DNA of 64,000 nt, from contig NZ_JALBUF010000006.1 of NCBI RefSeq assembly GCF_022606465.1, forward strand, positions 62,001-126,000, read 5' to 3'. The position numbers and the translations under genes were made by a program. Position 1 is the stretch's first letter, and each line of letters starts with the position of its first letter. The notes beneath the pieces were generated by a model. The model worked only from the letters and a program-made list of their open reading frames with translations, was not told where the DNA came from and searched no databases. The stretch comes from Sulfoacidibacillus ferrooxidans. GTDB lineage: Bacteria; Bacillota; Bacilli; Alicyclobacillales; SLC66. Below, one piece after another: positions 8,552 to 16,953 of this stretch.

Positions 8552-9414
8552 ATGTCTTTCTCACGCTTGCCTTAGATGGAATATCAACTGGCGCACTATA
8601 CTTCCTCATGGCGGCTGGACTCACCTTAATATTTGGTCTTTTACGTGTAATTAATTTTGCACACGGTGGCATTTTTGTGTGGGGAGCTTATGCAGCAACC
8701 TTTATGTACAGTGCATCACATCAATTCATATGGTCGCTTCTAATTGGAACTCTCGTAGGTGGGTTACTCGGATGGTTAATGGAGACTGGATTAATTTCTG
8801 CCGTATATGGGGATGGCAATCAACAACTTCTTGTCACGATGGGAATTCTCATTGTGTTAACAGAAATCATACAAATTCTATTTGGACGAGACCCTGTATT
8901 ATCTGAAGCACCGCCATTTCTTAATCACTCATGGATCATTGGTCATGTCATTCTTGTTGAATACCCTCTTTTTACTATTGTCATGGCTGCGATCGTATTT
9001 GGACTACTTATGTATATCTTACGCAAAACTCGTTTGGGACTTATTATTCGAGCAGGTGTTGATAATCGCGCATTAGTGGAAGCAAGAGGCATTCCAATTC
9101 GCCGCATATTTACAGTAGTATTCATTCTTGGTGCTGCACTCGCTGGGTTTGCAGGTGCCTTGTCCGGACCATATTACGGTGCTGTAACGCCATCGATGGG
9201 CTTAGATATGCAATTAAACGCATTTATTATCGTGGTTTTAGGTGGTCTTGGCAGTTTGATAGGGTCATTAGTTGGGAGTTTATTAATAGGATTGGCAACA
9301 GCCATTGTGAGCTATTACACCCCATCATTTGCTGTATTAGCCAATGTATTGTTGATGACAACTATACTTTTGATTCGACCACAAGGACTATTTGGTGAAG
9401 GAGAGATTGACTAG
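8548..9414 (+). CDS. Liv-type ABC transporter permease (LivH-like)
   Basis: 288-residue integral membrane protein with about eight hydrophobic segments. It has the LivH-type start LALDGISTGALYFLMAAGLTLIFG in substance, the conserved NFAHGGIFVWGAY after the second helix, and GLGSLIGSLVGSLLIG near the end. It forms the channel with the next gene product. It overlaps both neighbours by a few bases. Confidence 0.9.
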   Translation: MNVFLTLALDGISTGALYFLMAAGLTLIFGLLRVINFAHGGIFVWGAYAATFMYSASHQFIWSLLIGTLVGGLLGWLMETGLISAVYGDGNQQLLVTMGILIVLTEIIQILFGRDPVLSEAPPFLNHSWIIGHVILVEYPLFTIVMAAIVFGLLMYILRKTRLGLIIRAGVDNRALVEARGIPIRRIFTVVFILGAALAGFAGALSGPYYGAVTPSMGLDMQLNAFIIVVLGGLGSLIGSLVGSLLIGLATAIVSYYTPSFAVLANVLLMTTILLIRPQGLFGEGEID

Positions 9415-10367
9415 TGCGCTCATCCATACGCATACCAGCTATTCTAGTCTTCATTCTCTTCATCCTCCTCTTTCCATACATGTTTGGTACCGCAGGAAAT
9501 GCAACTTTGATGGAACAAATTTTCGCATTCGGCATATTTGCCATGTCATATGATTTGCTTATTGGGTATACAGGCATTGTCTCTTTTGGACACGCGATGT
9601 TTTTTGGAACAGGCGCATATGCAGTCGCCATTGTACTATCCAAGACTGGGGGTAGCACAACCGGTTTGATGCTTGGTTTTCTCGTTGCCATTGTGCTGGC
9701 CGCAGTCCTGAGTTTTATCGTAGCATTTATATCATTACGCGTTCGACATACGTACTTTGCTATGATTACACTGGCCGTTGGACAAGTGTTTTTTGTCCTT
9801 GCAGGTTCTCAACCTCTTAGACCACTAACAAATTCAAACGATGGATTAACTGTATTAACGCCGCAATGGCTAAACAGCAACCTTTCTGTTTACTATTTAA
9901 TCGCACTAAGCCTACTTGTCATTACCTTTTTATTACATCGTTTTGTTCATTCCCCCGTTGGCGATATCTTGCGTGGCCTACGTGAAAATGAAGGACGTTC
10001 CAAAGCCCTCGGATATCCAGTTTTTCGCTATAAAGCGGCTGCATTTTTTATATCGGGCGTGATTGCAGCACTTGCAGGCGGTTTATATGTCATTGTGGAA
10101 TCATTTGTGAGCACATCCGTATACGATGTGAGTTCCGTTTCACTTCAAGTATTACTCATGACGATTATTGGTGGCGTCGGCACACTGTACGGCGGTTTAT
10201 TAGGCGCAGGAATTATTATCTTAGCACAAAATGAACTATCCAATCTAGCCGGTTCAAACCCACTGTTTAGTCATTCCGAAATCGTTTTTGGCGTCCTTTA
10301 CATCGTAGTTGTTCGATTTTTACCAAAGGGAATTCTCGGCTCCCTTATGAAATGGAAAGGACGATAG
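9414..10367 (+). CDS. Liv-type ABC transporter permease (LivM-like)
   Basis: 317-residue second permease. The conserved LivM stretch YDLLIGYTGIVSFGHAMFFG follows the first helices, and the cytoplasmic EAA-like loop LRENEGRSKALGY lies in the second half, before IGGVGTLYGGLLGAG. The GTG start overlaps the TAG stop of the LivH-like gene. Together the five genes make a complete importer; no ATPase or permease is missing. Confidence 0.9.
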   Translation: MRSSIRIPAILVFILFILLFPYMFGTAGNATLMEQIFAFGIFAMSYDLLIGYTGIVSFGHAMFFGTGAYAVAIVLSKTGGSTTGLMLGFLVAIVLAAVLSFIVAFISLRVRHTYFAMITLAVGQVFFVLAGSQPLRPLTNSNDGLTVLTPQWLNSNLSVYYLIALSLLVITFLLHRFVHSPVGDILRGLRENEGRSKALGYPVFRYKAAAFFISGVIAALAGGLYVIVESFVSTSVYDVSSVSLQVLLMTIIGGVGTLYGGLLGAGIIILAQNELSNLAGSNPLFSHSEIVFGVLYIVVVRFLPKGILGSLMKWKGR

Positions 10368-10369
10368 CC

Positions 10370-11620
10370 ATGGACGTTACACATAATACTAAAGAAGTTT
10401 TGGACCTCACCACCCGTGGATGTGGTGTGCATGCAGATGCAGATGCTCTGGTATATCGAACTCCAAGCATTCATACTGCCGTTCCAGGAACTCTATGGCA
10501 AGGTAAAATAGGAAGAGCAAATGCCCTGGTTCGCTTACCATCGGAGCAGCATTGGAATGGAAAGTTATTAATAGGAGCAACACCTGCTACACGTAATGAA
10601 TATTCACTTGACTTATTGTTATCAGATATCGCCTTGTATCGGGGATACGCATATGCCGCCTGCGACAAAGCAACTCCAGGGTTAACACTGCGCGATTTAT
10701 CTCGAACCATGGAAGAATGGGAACAAGTCCACGTAGACTTAGTTGACTTTGCGACAAGACTAACGAAAGAAAAATATCAGAGTTCACCTACGCAAACCTA
10801 TATTTCAGGGCTTAGCAACGGTGGATTTGTAACTCGCTTCATGCTAGAACGCCATCATGATTTATTTGACGGTGGAGTAGAATGGGAAGGAGTGCTATGG
10901 CGGGCTGACCACCGCCATTTACTCACTACACTACCGATCTATGTCGCAAACTATCCTATTTATCGCAATTGGCGGGGAGATTGGACGCAGTGGGAACGTA
11001 GCGCAGCATATGAAAAATTACTCGATGCAGGCCTCCATCCCGCCTCTGAGTTTCAATGGCACCGTTACTTTCTTACGTATTGGGTGGTTTCTCTATGGCT
11101 CTATGGCATTCAGATGGATCCAGATTGGGAACCATTTCAACGACCTTGGTCTAATGAGTGGCTCAGCCATCCAGAATCATTAGCCGACTATCCTTGGCAA
11201 GAGCGACTTGACCAATTGACGGCACATATTGCACCTATCCAAAATTCCGGTAAGATCGGAAAACCTTTATTATCTGTCGCAGGAAATGAAGACTGCCTGA
11301 TCCCCTATCGATATCACGCAGAGGCCTATGCTCAGTTGGTTAAGAATGCTGGGGCAGGTAGTATCCATCGGAGCTATGAAATTGCAAACGGAAATCACGT
11401 AGATGGACTACTGCGCATTGAAAAAGGTGGCCAACAACCTGTTCAACCATTTTATGAGGCCGCCTTACAGCACCTTGAAAAATGGGTTGAAAATGGGATC
11501 GATCCTCCACAATCGCAGTGTTACCAATCTATCCATGAATTCGCACCTGATTTCCAATTATTTTCAATTGGTAACAGAGATGTGTTAGACTCCGTACAAA
11601 AGAAATTATTTTATTTGTAA
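10370..11620 (+). CDS. Alpha/beta hydrolase, probable esterase
   Basis: 416 residues from ATG 10370 (GGACG about 6-8 nt upstream); an in-frame ATG at 10352 lacks a good ribosome site. The nucleophile elbow is GLSNGG (Ser about 150). A probable acid lies in AGNEDCLIPYRYH and the catalytic His in ANGNHVDGL, in the right order for a Ser-Asp-His triad. No signal peptide is visible, so it should act in the cytoplasm on imported substrate. It follows the LivM-like gene with almost no gap and is likely co-transcribed. The fold recalls tannase/feruloyl esterase-like and hydroxyalkanoate oligomer hydrolases, but I cannot fix the family or substrate. Confidence 0.75.
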   Translation: MDVTHNTKEVLDLTTRGCGVHADADALVYRTPSIHTAVPGTLWQGKIGRANALVRLPSEQHWNGKLLIGATPATRNEYSLDLLLSDIALYRGYAYAACDKATPGLTLRDLSRTMEEWEQVHVDLVDFATRLTKEKYQSSPTQTYISGLSNGGFVTRFMLERHHDLFDGGVEWEGVLWRADHRHLLTTLPIYVANYPIYRNWRGDWTQWERSAAYEKLLDAGLHPASEFQWHRYFLTYWVVSLWLYGIQMDPDWEPFQRPWSNEWLSHPESLADYPWQERLDQLTAHIAPIQNSGKIGKPLLSVAGNEDCLIPYRYHAEAYAQLVKNAGAGSIHRSYEIANGNHVDGLLRIEKGGQQPVQPFYEAALQHLEKWVENGIDPPQSQCYQSIHEFAPDFQLFSIGNRDVLDSVQKKLFYL

Positions 11621-11741
11621 CCATCCATGACTACATGAGTCAATAAAAAAACTATTCATGACTTTATAGTCAACACTCGTGTAGAATTAGATATAGACTA
11701 TCTATATTGTCCGAAAACATAGTACAGTGGAGGCGAAGAAC
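11621..11741 (+). promoter_or_regulatory. Region upstream of the STAND-SARP regulator with repeated TGACT motifs
   Basis: Two inverted repeats, TGACT-N5-AGTCA (11628-11642) and TGACT-N4-AGTCA (11659-11672), start 31 bp apart. A possible promoter is ATGACT (11658-11663), an 18-bp spacer and TAGAAT (11682-11687). A third inverted repeat, ATATAGA-CTA-TCTATAT, spans 11691-11707. TGACT is shared with the GTGACT boxes at 5666-5756, which hints at autoregulation. Confidence 0.4.
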
Positions 11742-14700
11742 ATGGGAGTAGCACGTTTTGAACGGAAGCAACCACCACGTATGCGACGAGCAAACATGCC
11801 ACGACCACGCATCATGAACCTCCTTTCAGATATTCCTGATTACCCTGCCACAGTGGTGAAGGCCGGTGCTGGATACGGAAAAACAACTGCCGTTTCAAAT
11901 TATCTATCGCAAAGTGGATTGCAGCGTCGATGGCTAACCTTATCAACGGAAGACAGAGATACCTCACTATTTGTCCGAAGTATCCTAGAGTCTATATTGC
12001 CTACAAACGCTGCCCAAGAGGACCTTGAGGCAGTGGTTCTTTCTAGTCAATCACCTGTTACTTGGATGGCATCTGCCGTTTCAGCTGCTTCACTCATTTC
12101 GCATTATATTGTCGAAGAAACGATTCTCGTACTTGATGATTTTCAGGTGATTGATGGAGAGTTTGCCCTGATATCGTGGATGGATGCATGGTTGCGAGAC
12201 ATTCCACACCATCTGCACGTCGTCATTGTGACAAGATCACGCCCCACGTTGCCATACCTTTTACAATTAATGCTACACGATGATGTTCTTATGATCCAAG
12301 AACGAGATCTAGCCTTCAATGAAGATGAAGTCGCCGCCTTATTTCGGTTGAACGCCGAACATGAAGAATCCAGCTTAACCGACCGACAGATACATAACTT
12401 AGTAGAGCGCACAGGTGGTATGGCTCTTGTTATCTCTCTCTTGTTACGTGAATGGCGCAATGAACCTTCACTTGCCAAACTAAAAAATTTACTCGTCAAT
12501 CAAACAACACTACTTGATTCCATAGGTCGTTTATTTGAAGTAGGGTTATCCTCCACCGAAATAGAATTTTTTCGTTCAACCAGTGTGATGACCACACTTC
12601 ATCCAAACATCTGTGATGCGCTTCTCCAACGTAACGATAGTAAAAAAATATTAATCGAAGCGGAGCATCGTGGGCATATCTTGCTTGCAGCAGAATCAGA
12701 CTGCTACCAATTACACCCTTTAGTTCGAGATTATCTATTATGTAGTTTGCACCCACAGCAAAGAAAATCTTTGCTGGACCAAGTAATCACCTGGTACCAA
12801 CAAAACGGAGATGAGAGCAGAGCGATCGGATATATATTCGATATTATAGATGAACCGGACCGCATCCAACGTTTACTCCCATTTATTCATACCTACCTAG
12901 AAAAAGGACAACTATCGACGGTACAAACATGGATCGAAGGAATTTCACCTGATTCTTATGCGTGTTCTGCACAATTAATTTGGGCTCAAGCTGATATCGA
13001 TCGCCTTAGCAATCGATTTGCACAGGAAAAAGTTGGATTTGAACAATGCAAGCAAGTCGCACAGAATACCTGTGATCACACGATGGTCGCTGAAGCTTTG
13101 ATTGGGATGATCAGAATTTATCTGGACACGACCCAACCTTACCCAGCCGCACAGCTCATTCGTGAAGCGCGAGCTACTGTGCCACGCTATTTGAAGAAAA
13201 TCAGAATTACTCTCATTCAACTAGCATTTGAAAACGCACTCAATGGAGGAAAGCCCCACCGGGCAAAACGCCTTCACCATTTTTTACTGTGGAATGGCGC
13301 TGGATTACCTGCCAATAACAGTGACTTACGGCTCTTGCTGCGCACAGGTCAAGTAGAAGCAGCAATGACACACCTAAGGAACCGAATGATTCAACATGAT
13401 GCTAAGAAACGCACTTCACTCTCGCATCGAGAAACTTCTCTATTATTTTCTTTAGTTTGTTCCATGCTTGGCGATCCTAGTACTGCTAAATTAGAGGCAG
13501 AACGAGGTAGGTGGATAGCAGATTCGCTAAAAGCACCTTTTGTTCGAGCCGTTGGATTTATTCGATTAGGACACGCACAGCATTTGGCACAACCACTACA
13601 AAATGATGCATTGAGATCGTATGAGACTGCTATTAGCTTAATGGATGAAATGGATGTGGCGCGAGGCAAATCCGAAGCTTTCTTAGGACTGTGCTTTGCA
13701 CACGGATACCACAGTAAATTTCCCTTAGCAAAACTATATGCTGAACAAGGTATTTCTCTAGCATCACGGGTCGGCGATCGATGGATGGAAAACCTTGTCC
13801 GCACTGCATATGGTCAAGTCTGTACAGTCCATAACAATACTACTCAAGCGATCACTGAACTAACGCATGCCATGCAAGCATTCACAGAGTGCGGAGATCC
13901 ATTTATGAGAAATGCTGCACAACTATGGATCATATTTGCTATGCATGCACAAGAGGATATGAGATGGCACAGCGAATTAGATCAACTATTACGATCTGAA
14001 TTTTCCTTAGGAAGAACCCAATTGCTATCCAAACCCACATTGTTTGGCATGAAAGATCCCCAAACAATCGTACCATTGCTGATGGCACACCAAAAAACAC
14101 CAGATAGTGAGCATGAATTAACCACGAGATTATTAGAATTATTAGACTCTAATCAATTAGTTCGCCATCCAGGATACACATTATATGTACAGACATTCGG
14201 ATCATTTGAAGTCTATCGGGGCTTTCAACAGGTCACTAGACATGAATGGCAACGTGAAAAGGCTCGCCAATTGTTTCAATTCTTTCTAACATACCGTGGC
14301 AGCCTATTTCATAAAGAAGAGATATGTGACCGGCTATGGGACGGTCTCAACCCAGACTCGGCAGATCGAGACTTCAAAGTGGCCCTCAACGTTTTATCTG
14401 CTGCATTAGAACCCAATCGAACGGGACGCGGAACAACCTCATTTATTATTCGGCAAGGAAATCTCTACGGATTAACCTCTCATCCCATGTTATCCATAGA
14501 CCGGGACATCTTTGTACAAAAAATTCGGGAAGCTGAACAAACACGCGACAATCATCGTATACGTCAACTTCTCTCATCGGCGTTACAACTGTATAAAGGG
14601 GCCTATTTGGAAGAGTCTCGATACGAACTTTGGTGCGACGATGAAAGAGAGCGATTGCGTTTGCTTTACCTCCAAGCAGCCACTCGTTACTCTCAACTGT

Positions 14701-14951
14701 GCATCGAATCCGAAGAATACGATGAGTCGATTCAAACTTGTGACCGCATACTACAAGTAGAACCAACATGGGAAGAAGCCTACGTTGATTTAATGAAGGT
14801 GCATGCGCAACTTGGCAATCGCACCATGGTCGTTCAAACATATCAATTGTGCCAACGTGCATTACGCAGAGAACTGGATATCGACGTTTCTACCTCTACG
14901 ACAACAAAGTTTCAACAGCTCATAAAAAGGGATACATTCCAACAAAGATAG
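11742..14951 (+). CDS. STAND-family ATPase transcriptional activator with C-terminal SARP (wHTH-BTAD) domain
   Basis: 1069 residues from ATG 11742; GGAGG about 8 nt upstream overlaps the alternative GTG 11727. The N-terminus resembles MalT-type signal-transduction ATPases: Walker A GAGYGKTT (42-49) and Walker B ILVLDDFQ (about 130). A long helical repeat region (about 330-780) should form the ligand or partner platform. From about residue 814 comes an OmpR-like winged helix (LYVQTFGSFEVYRG, then REKARQLFQFFLTYRG), followed by the all-helical BTAD domain (YKGAYLEES, CDRILQVEPTWEEAY). MalT itself ends in a LuxR helix-turn-helix; here a SARP module takes that place. It probably activates the neighbouring transport genes through the 11-bp-period repeats at 5666-5756. 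Confidence 0.85.
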   Translation: MGVARFERKQPPRMRRANMPRPRIMNLLSDIPDYPATVVKAGAGYGKTTAVSNYLSQSGLQRRWLTLSTEDRDTSLFVRSILESILPTNAAQEDLEAVVLSSQSPVTWMASAVSAASLISHYIVEETILVLDDFQVIDGEFALISWMDAWLRDIPHHLHVVIVTRSRPTLPYLLQLMLHDDVLMIQERDLAFNEDEVAALFRLNAEHEESSLTDRQIHNLVERTGGMALVISLLLREWRNEPSLAKLKNLLVNQTTLLDSIGRLFEVGLSSTEIEFFRSTSVMTTLHPNICDALLQRNDSKKILIEAEHRGHILLAAESDCYQLHPLVRDYLLCSLHPQQRKSLLDQVITWYQQNGDESRAIGYIFDIIDEPDRIQRLLPFIHTYLEKGQLSTVQTWIEGISPDSYACSAQLIWAQADIDRLSNRFAQEKVGFEQCKQVAQNTCDHTMVAEALIGMIRIYLDTTQPYPAAQLIREARATVPRYLKKIRITLIQLAFENALNGGKPHRAKRLHHFLLWNGAGLPANNSDLRLLLRTGQVEAAMTHLRNRMIQHDAKKRTSLSHRETSLLFSLVCSMLGDPSTAKLEAERGRWIADSLKAPFVRAVGFIRLGHAQHLAQPLQNDALRSYETAISLMDEMDVARGKSEAFLGLCFAHGYHSKFPLAKLYAEQGISLASRVGDRWMENLVRTAYGQVCTVHNNTTQAITELTHAMQAFTECGDPFMRNAAQLWIIFAMHAQEDMRWHSELDQLLRSEFSLGRTQLLSKPTLFGMKDPQTIVPLLMAHQKTPDSEHELTTRLLELLDSNQLVRHPGYTLYVQTFGSFEVYRGFQQVTRHEWQREKARQLFQFFLTYRGSLFHKEEICDRLWDGLNPDSADRDFKVALNVLSAALEPNRTGRGTTSFIIRQGNLYGLTSHPMLSIDRDIFVQKIREAEQTRDNHRIRQLLSSALQLYKGAYLEESRYELWCDDERERLRLLYLQAATRYSQLCIESEEYDESIQTCDRILQVEPTWEEAYVDLMKVHAQLGNRTMVVQTYQLCQRALRRELDIDVSTSTTTKFQQLIKRDTFQQR

Positions 14952-14957
14952 CGCACC

Positions 14958-14997
14958 GCTGCGATCTATATCACCACTGCGATGTAGATCGTAGCGA
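14958..14997. terminator. Hairpin between convergent genes
   Basis: CGCTGCGATCTA (14958-14969) pairs with TAGATCGTAGCG (14986-14997) with one wobble. It lies between the regulator gene and the minus-strand GH15-like gene. No strong T-tract follows. Confidence 0.5.
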
Positions 14998-15035
14998 TAC
15001 TACTTATAGAGCCTGTTCAAAAAGGGGGCAGGTTC

Positions 15036-16046
15036 TTATACTTTGTTACGCCACTCACTCACTTGCTCATGCAATAGAACATACATCGCTTCTGCCCACG
15101 CAAGTGGAGTATGCTGATTGGGACTGCCTGATTGACCAAGGTACAGTTCTGGTAAGATCCCTGGTTTAGGCATGATACTCTCTGTCCACAGAAGGTAAGA
15201 ATGCGCTTTCTCGACATCCCCAACAATCAAATAACACAGCCCCAACCAAGGCAATCCGAATCCCCACTGCGCTTCTGACCCTTCTTCTGCAAAATATTGG
15301 TCTCCTTTATACCGAATCACTCCTTTTTGTCGCAAAAGTTGATTCTCTACTTGTGCCACAATCTCACGCGACAACTCCATGGGGAGTAACTGATAGGGGT
15401 AAATGAGACTTAATTGCGCCAGATCGCATTCCTTTGTAGCGCTTTCACGGGGCAATAAATCAATGAGTGCATGCATCCCATACCGCACGGCCGTCTGATC
15501 CACCAAGACATATGGGGAAATTGCCATTAATCCAGCCACACAAGCACCTATACTACTCGCGTGAAGCTCCGCATATTCTTCCCACATGCCATTATCCGCA
15601 TCCTGCCAAAACTCTAGATTAACAAGGTACTTGGCAAGGAGCTGTACAATCTCCCGATCACTTTCATCGCGAAACATTGTCTTACCTACACGCAAGCCTT
15701 CCCCTATACCAAATAAAAATAGCCCAATGGCATCATTTTGTGCGTTGCCCCATGGCTCATGTAATTCTTCTAGACGGTCTGGGTCATACCGTGGATGAAT
15801 GTATTCAAAAGTAGCCTCTGGTCGTTTCTCCGCATGATATTCGATTTTCCATTTGTATTTTTTAAACAGGTCAAGTAGCGTAGAGTAAATTTGTTCATAG
15901 TGTCCATCCTTTTTTTGCAGGTAAGCAAAAGCGACATAACACGTATCACGTATCCACACGTAGCGATAATCTGGTGTACTACTGGCCACATACAGACCAT
16001 TTGGTTGAACGAGTGCCTCAAGTACTTGTAACGCTTCCTCTTCCAT
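15036..16046 (-). CDS. GH15-like glucoamylase/trehalase catalytic-domain protein
   Basis: 336-residue protein resembling the (alpha/alpha)6 catalytic barrel of glycoside hydrolase family 15. Y-x-W-x-RD near residue 30 (YVWIRDTCYVAFA) matches the substrate-binding motif. NGMWEEYAE (about 165) supplies the probable general acid Glu, and ILPELYLGQ near the end matches the LPE motif of the catalytic base. GH15 enzymes usually have 600 or more residues because of an N-terminal beta-sandwich, which is absent here. No signal peptide is seen, so it may trim intracellular glucan. The start has GGGGGGAG 5-6 nt upstream. A terminator at 16143-16166 separates it from the glucan operon upstream. Confidence 0.75.
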   Translation of the reverse strand: MEEEALQVLEALVQPNGLYVASSTPDYRYVWIRDTCYVAFAYLQKKDGHYEQIYSTLLDLFKKYKWKIEYHAEKRPEATFEYIHPRYDPDRLEELHEPWGNAQNDAIGLFLFGIGEGLRVGKTMFRDESDREIVQLLAKYLVNLEFWQDADNGMWEEYAELHASSIGACVAGLMAISPYVLVDQTAVRYGMHALIDLLPRESATKECDLAQLSLIYPYQLLPMELSREIVAQVENQLLRQKGVIRYKGDQYFAEEGSEAQWGFGLPWLGLCYLIVGDVEKAHSYLLWTESIMPKPGILPELYLGQSGSPNQHTPLAWAEAMYVLLHEQVSEWRNKV

Positions 16047-16142
16047 GGATACTCCCCCCTGGTAACGGGTACGTTTATTTAGTTTACTCTATGTAATGTA
16101 CGCAGCAATCCCCCAAATAGTAAGCCTGATTTTACATTAAAA

Positions 16143-16166
16143 TCACCTCTACTTAAGTAGAGGTGA
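16143..16166 (-). terminator. Rho-independent terminator of the glucan operon
   Basis: A perfect 24-bp palindrome with arm TCACCTCTACTT lies just past the stop of the pyrophosphorylase gene and is followed on the minus strand by TTTTAATGT. Confidence 0.75.
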
Positions 16167-16197
16167 CCTTACATCCTATATTTAGAATCCCATCCAT

Positions 16198-16953
16198 CTA
16201 ACTCATGGCTAACACTTTCACTTCACTAGGTAACGTTACATGCACCTGTCCACTCAACATATCCAACTGGGTTTGGTAGTACTGTCGTAGTGTTCCAATA
16301 TCTGACCAATACCCTTTCGCCTCGTAAGCGTGTAGGGGAATTTTCAATGCCAGTAGCATCGGGAATACGTCTCGACCAAAATCACACGAAACCCCTGCCG
16401 GTATCAAGTTCAACACCTCAGGCTCAAGTATATAGATCCCTGTATTGATCAAATAACGTTCACCCTGTTGCCAAGTTTGTGGTTTTTCTATAAATTTCTC
16501 AATACGCCCTTGGCTATTGACCTGAGCTACGCCATATCCCTGTGGACAATCCATAGAGACTAACAATATTGTTGCTAAAGCCCCTGTCTTGCGGTGATGG
16601 GCAATCGCTGTTGTCAAATCAAAGTCGGTCATCCCATCTCCGCTCATGACGACAAACGTCTCATCTAAAAATTTTTCAACCGCTTTGATTCCCCCAGCTG
16701 TTCCTAAGGGATCAGCTTCAAATGAATAATGCATACGCGCGCCAAAGTTTTCTCCATTTCTAAAATACTTCTCTATGACATCTGGCAGATAACACGTAGT
16801 CACCATCAAATCAGCAATGTGATGGGAGGTAAGCCAATCCACAATATAGGCAAGAGTCGGGCGATCAAGTAACGGCAACATAGGTTTTGGCATATGGCGA
16901 GTCAATGGTTGCAGTCTAGTTCCAAATCCCCCTGCCATGATCACTGCTTTCAT
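16198..16953 (-). CDS. Sugar-1-phosphate nucleotidyltransferase
   Basis: 251-residue nucleotidyltransferase. The N-terminus KAVIMAGGFGTRLQPLT is the NTP-binding signature G-x-G-T-R-L, MPKPMLPLLDRP holds the conserved PKPM segment, VVMSGDGMTDFD the metal-binding Asp, and EKPQTW the sugar-binding loop. It makes an NDP-sugar from a sugar-1-phosphate and NTP, and lacks the C-terminal left-handed helix domain of GlgC. Its ATG overlaps the stop of the GH57-GT4 gene by 4 nt, so it may supply the nucleotide sugar used by the GT4 domain. Base and sugar specificity cannot be told by eye (mannose or glucose type). Confidence 0.88.
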   Translation of the reverse strand: MKAVIMAGGFGTRLQPLTRHMPKPMLPLLDRPTLAYIVDWLTSHHIADLMVTTCYLPDVIEKYFRNGENFGARMHYSFEADPLGTAGGIKAVEKFLDETFVVMSGDGMTDFDLTTAIAHHRKTGALATILLVSMDCPQGYGVAQVNSQGRIEKFIEKPQTWQQGERYLINTGIYILEPEVLNLIPAGVSCDFGRDVFPMLLALKIPLHAYEAKGYWSDIGTLRQYYQTQLDMLSGQVHVTLPSEVKVLAMS

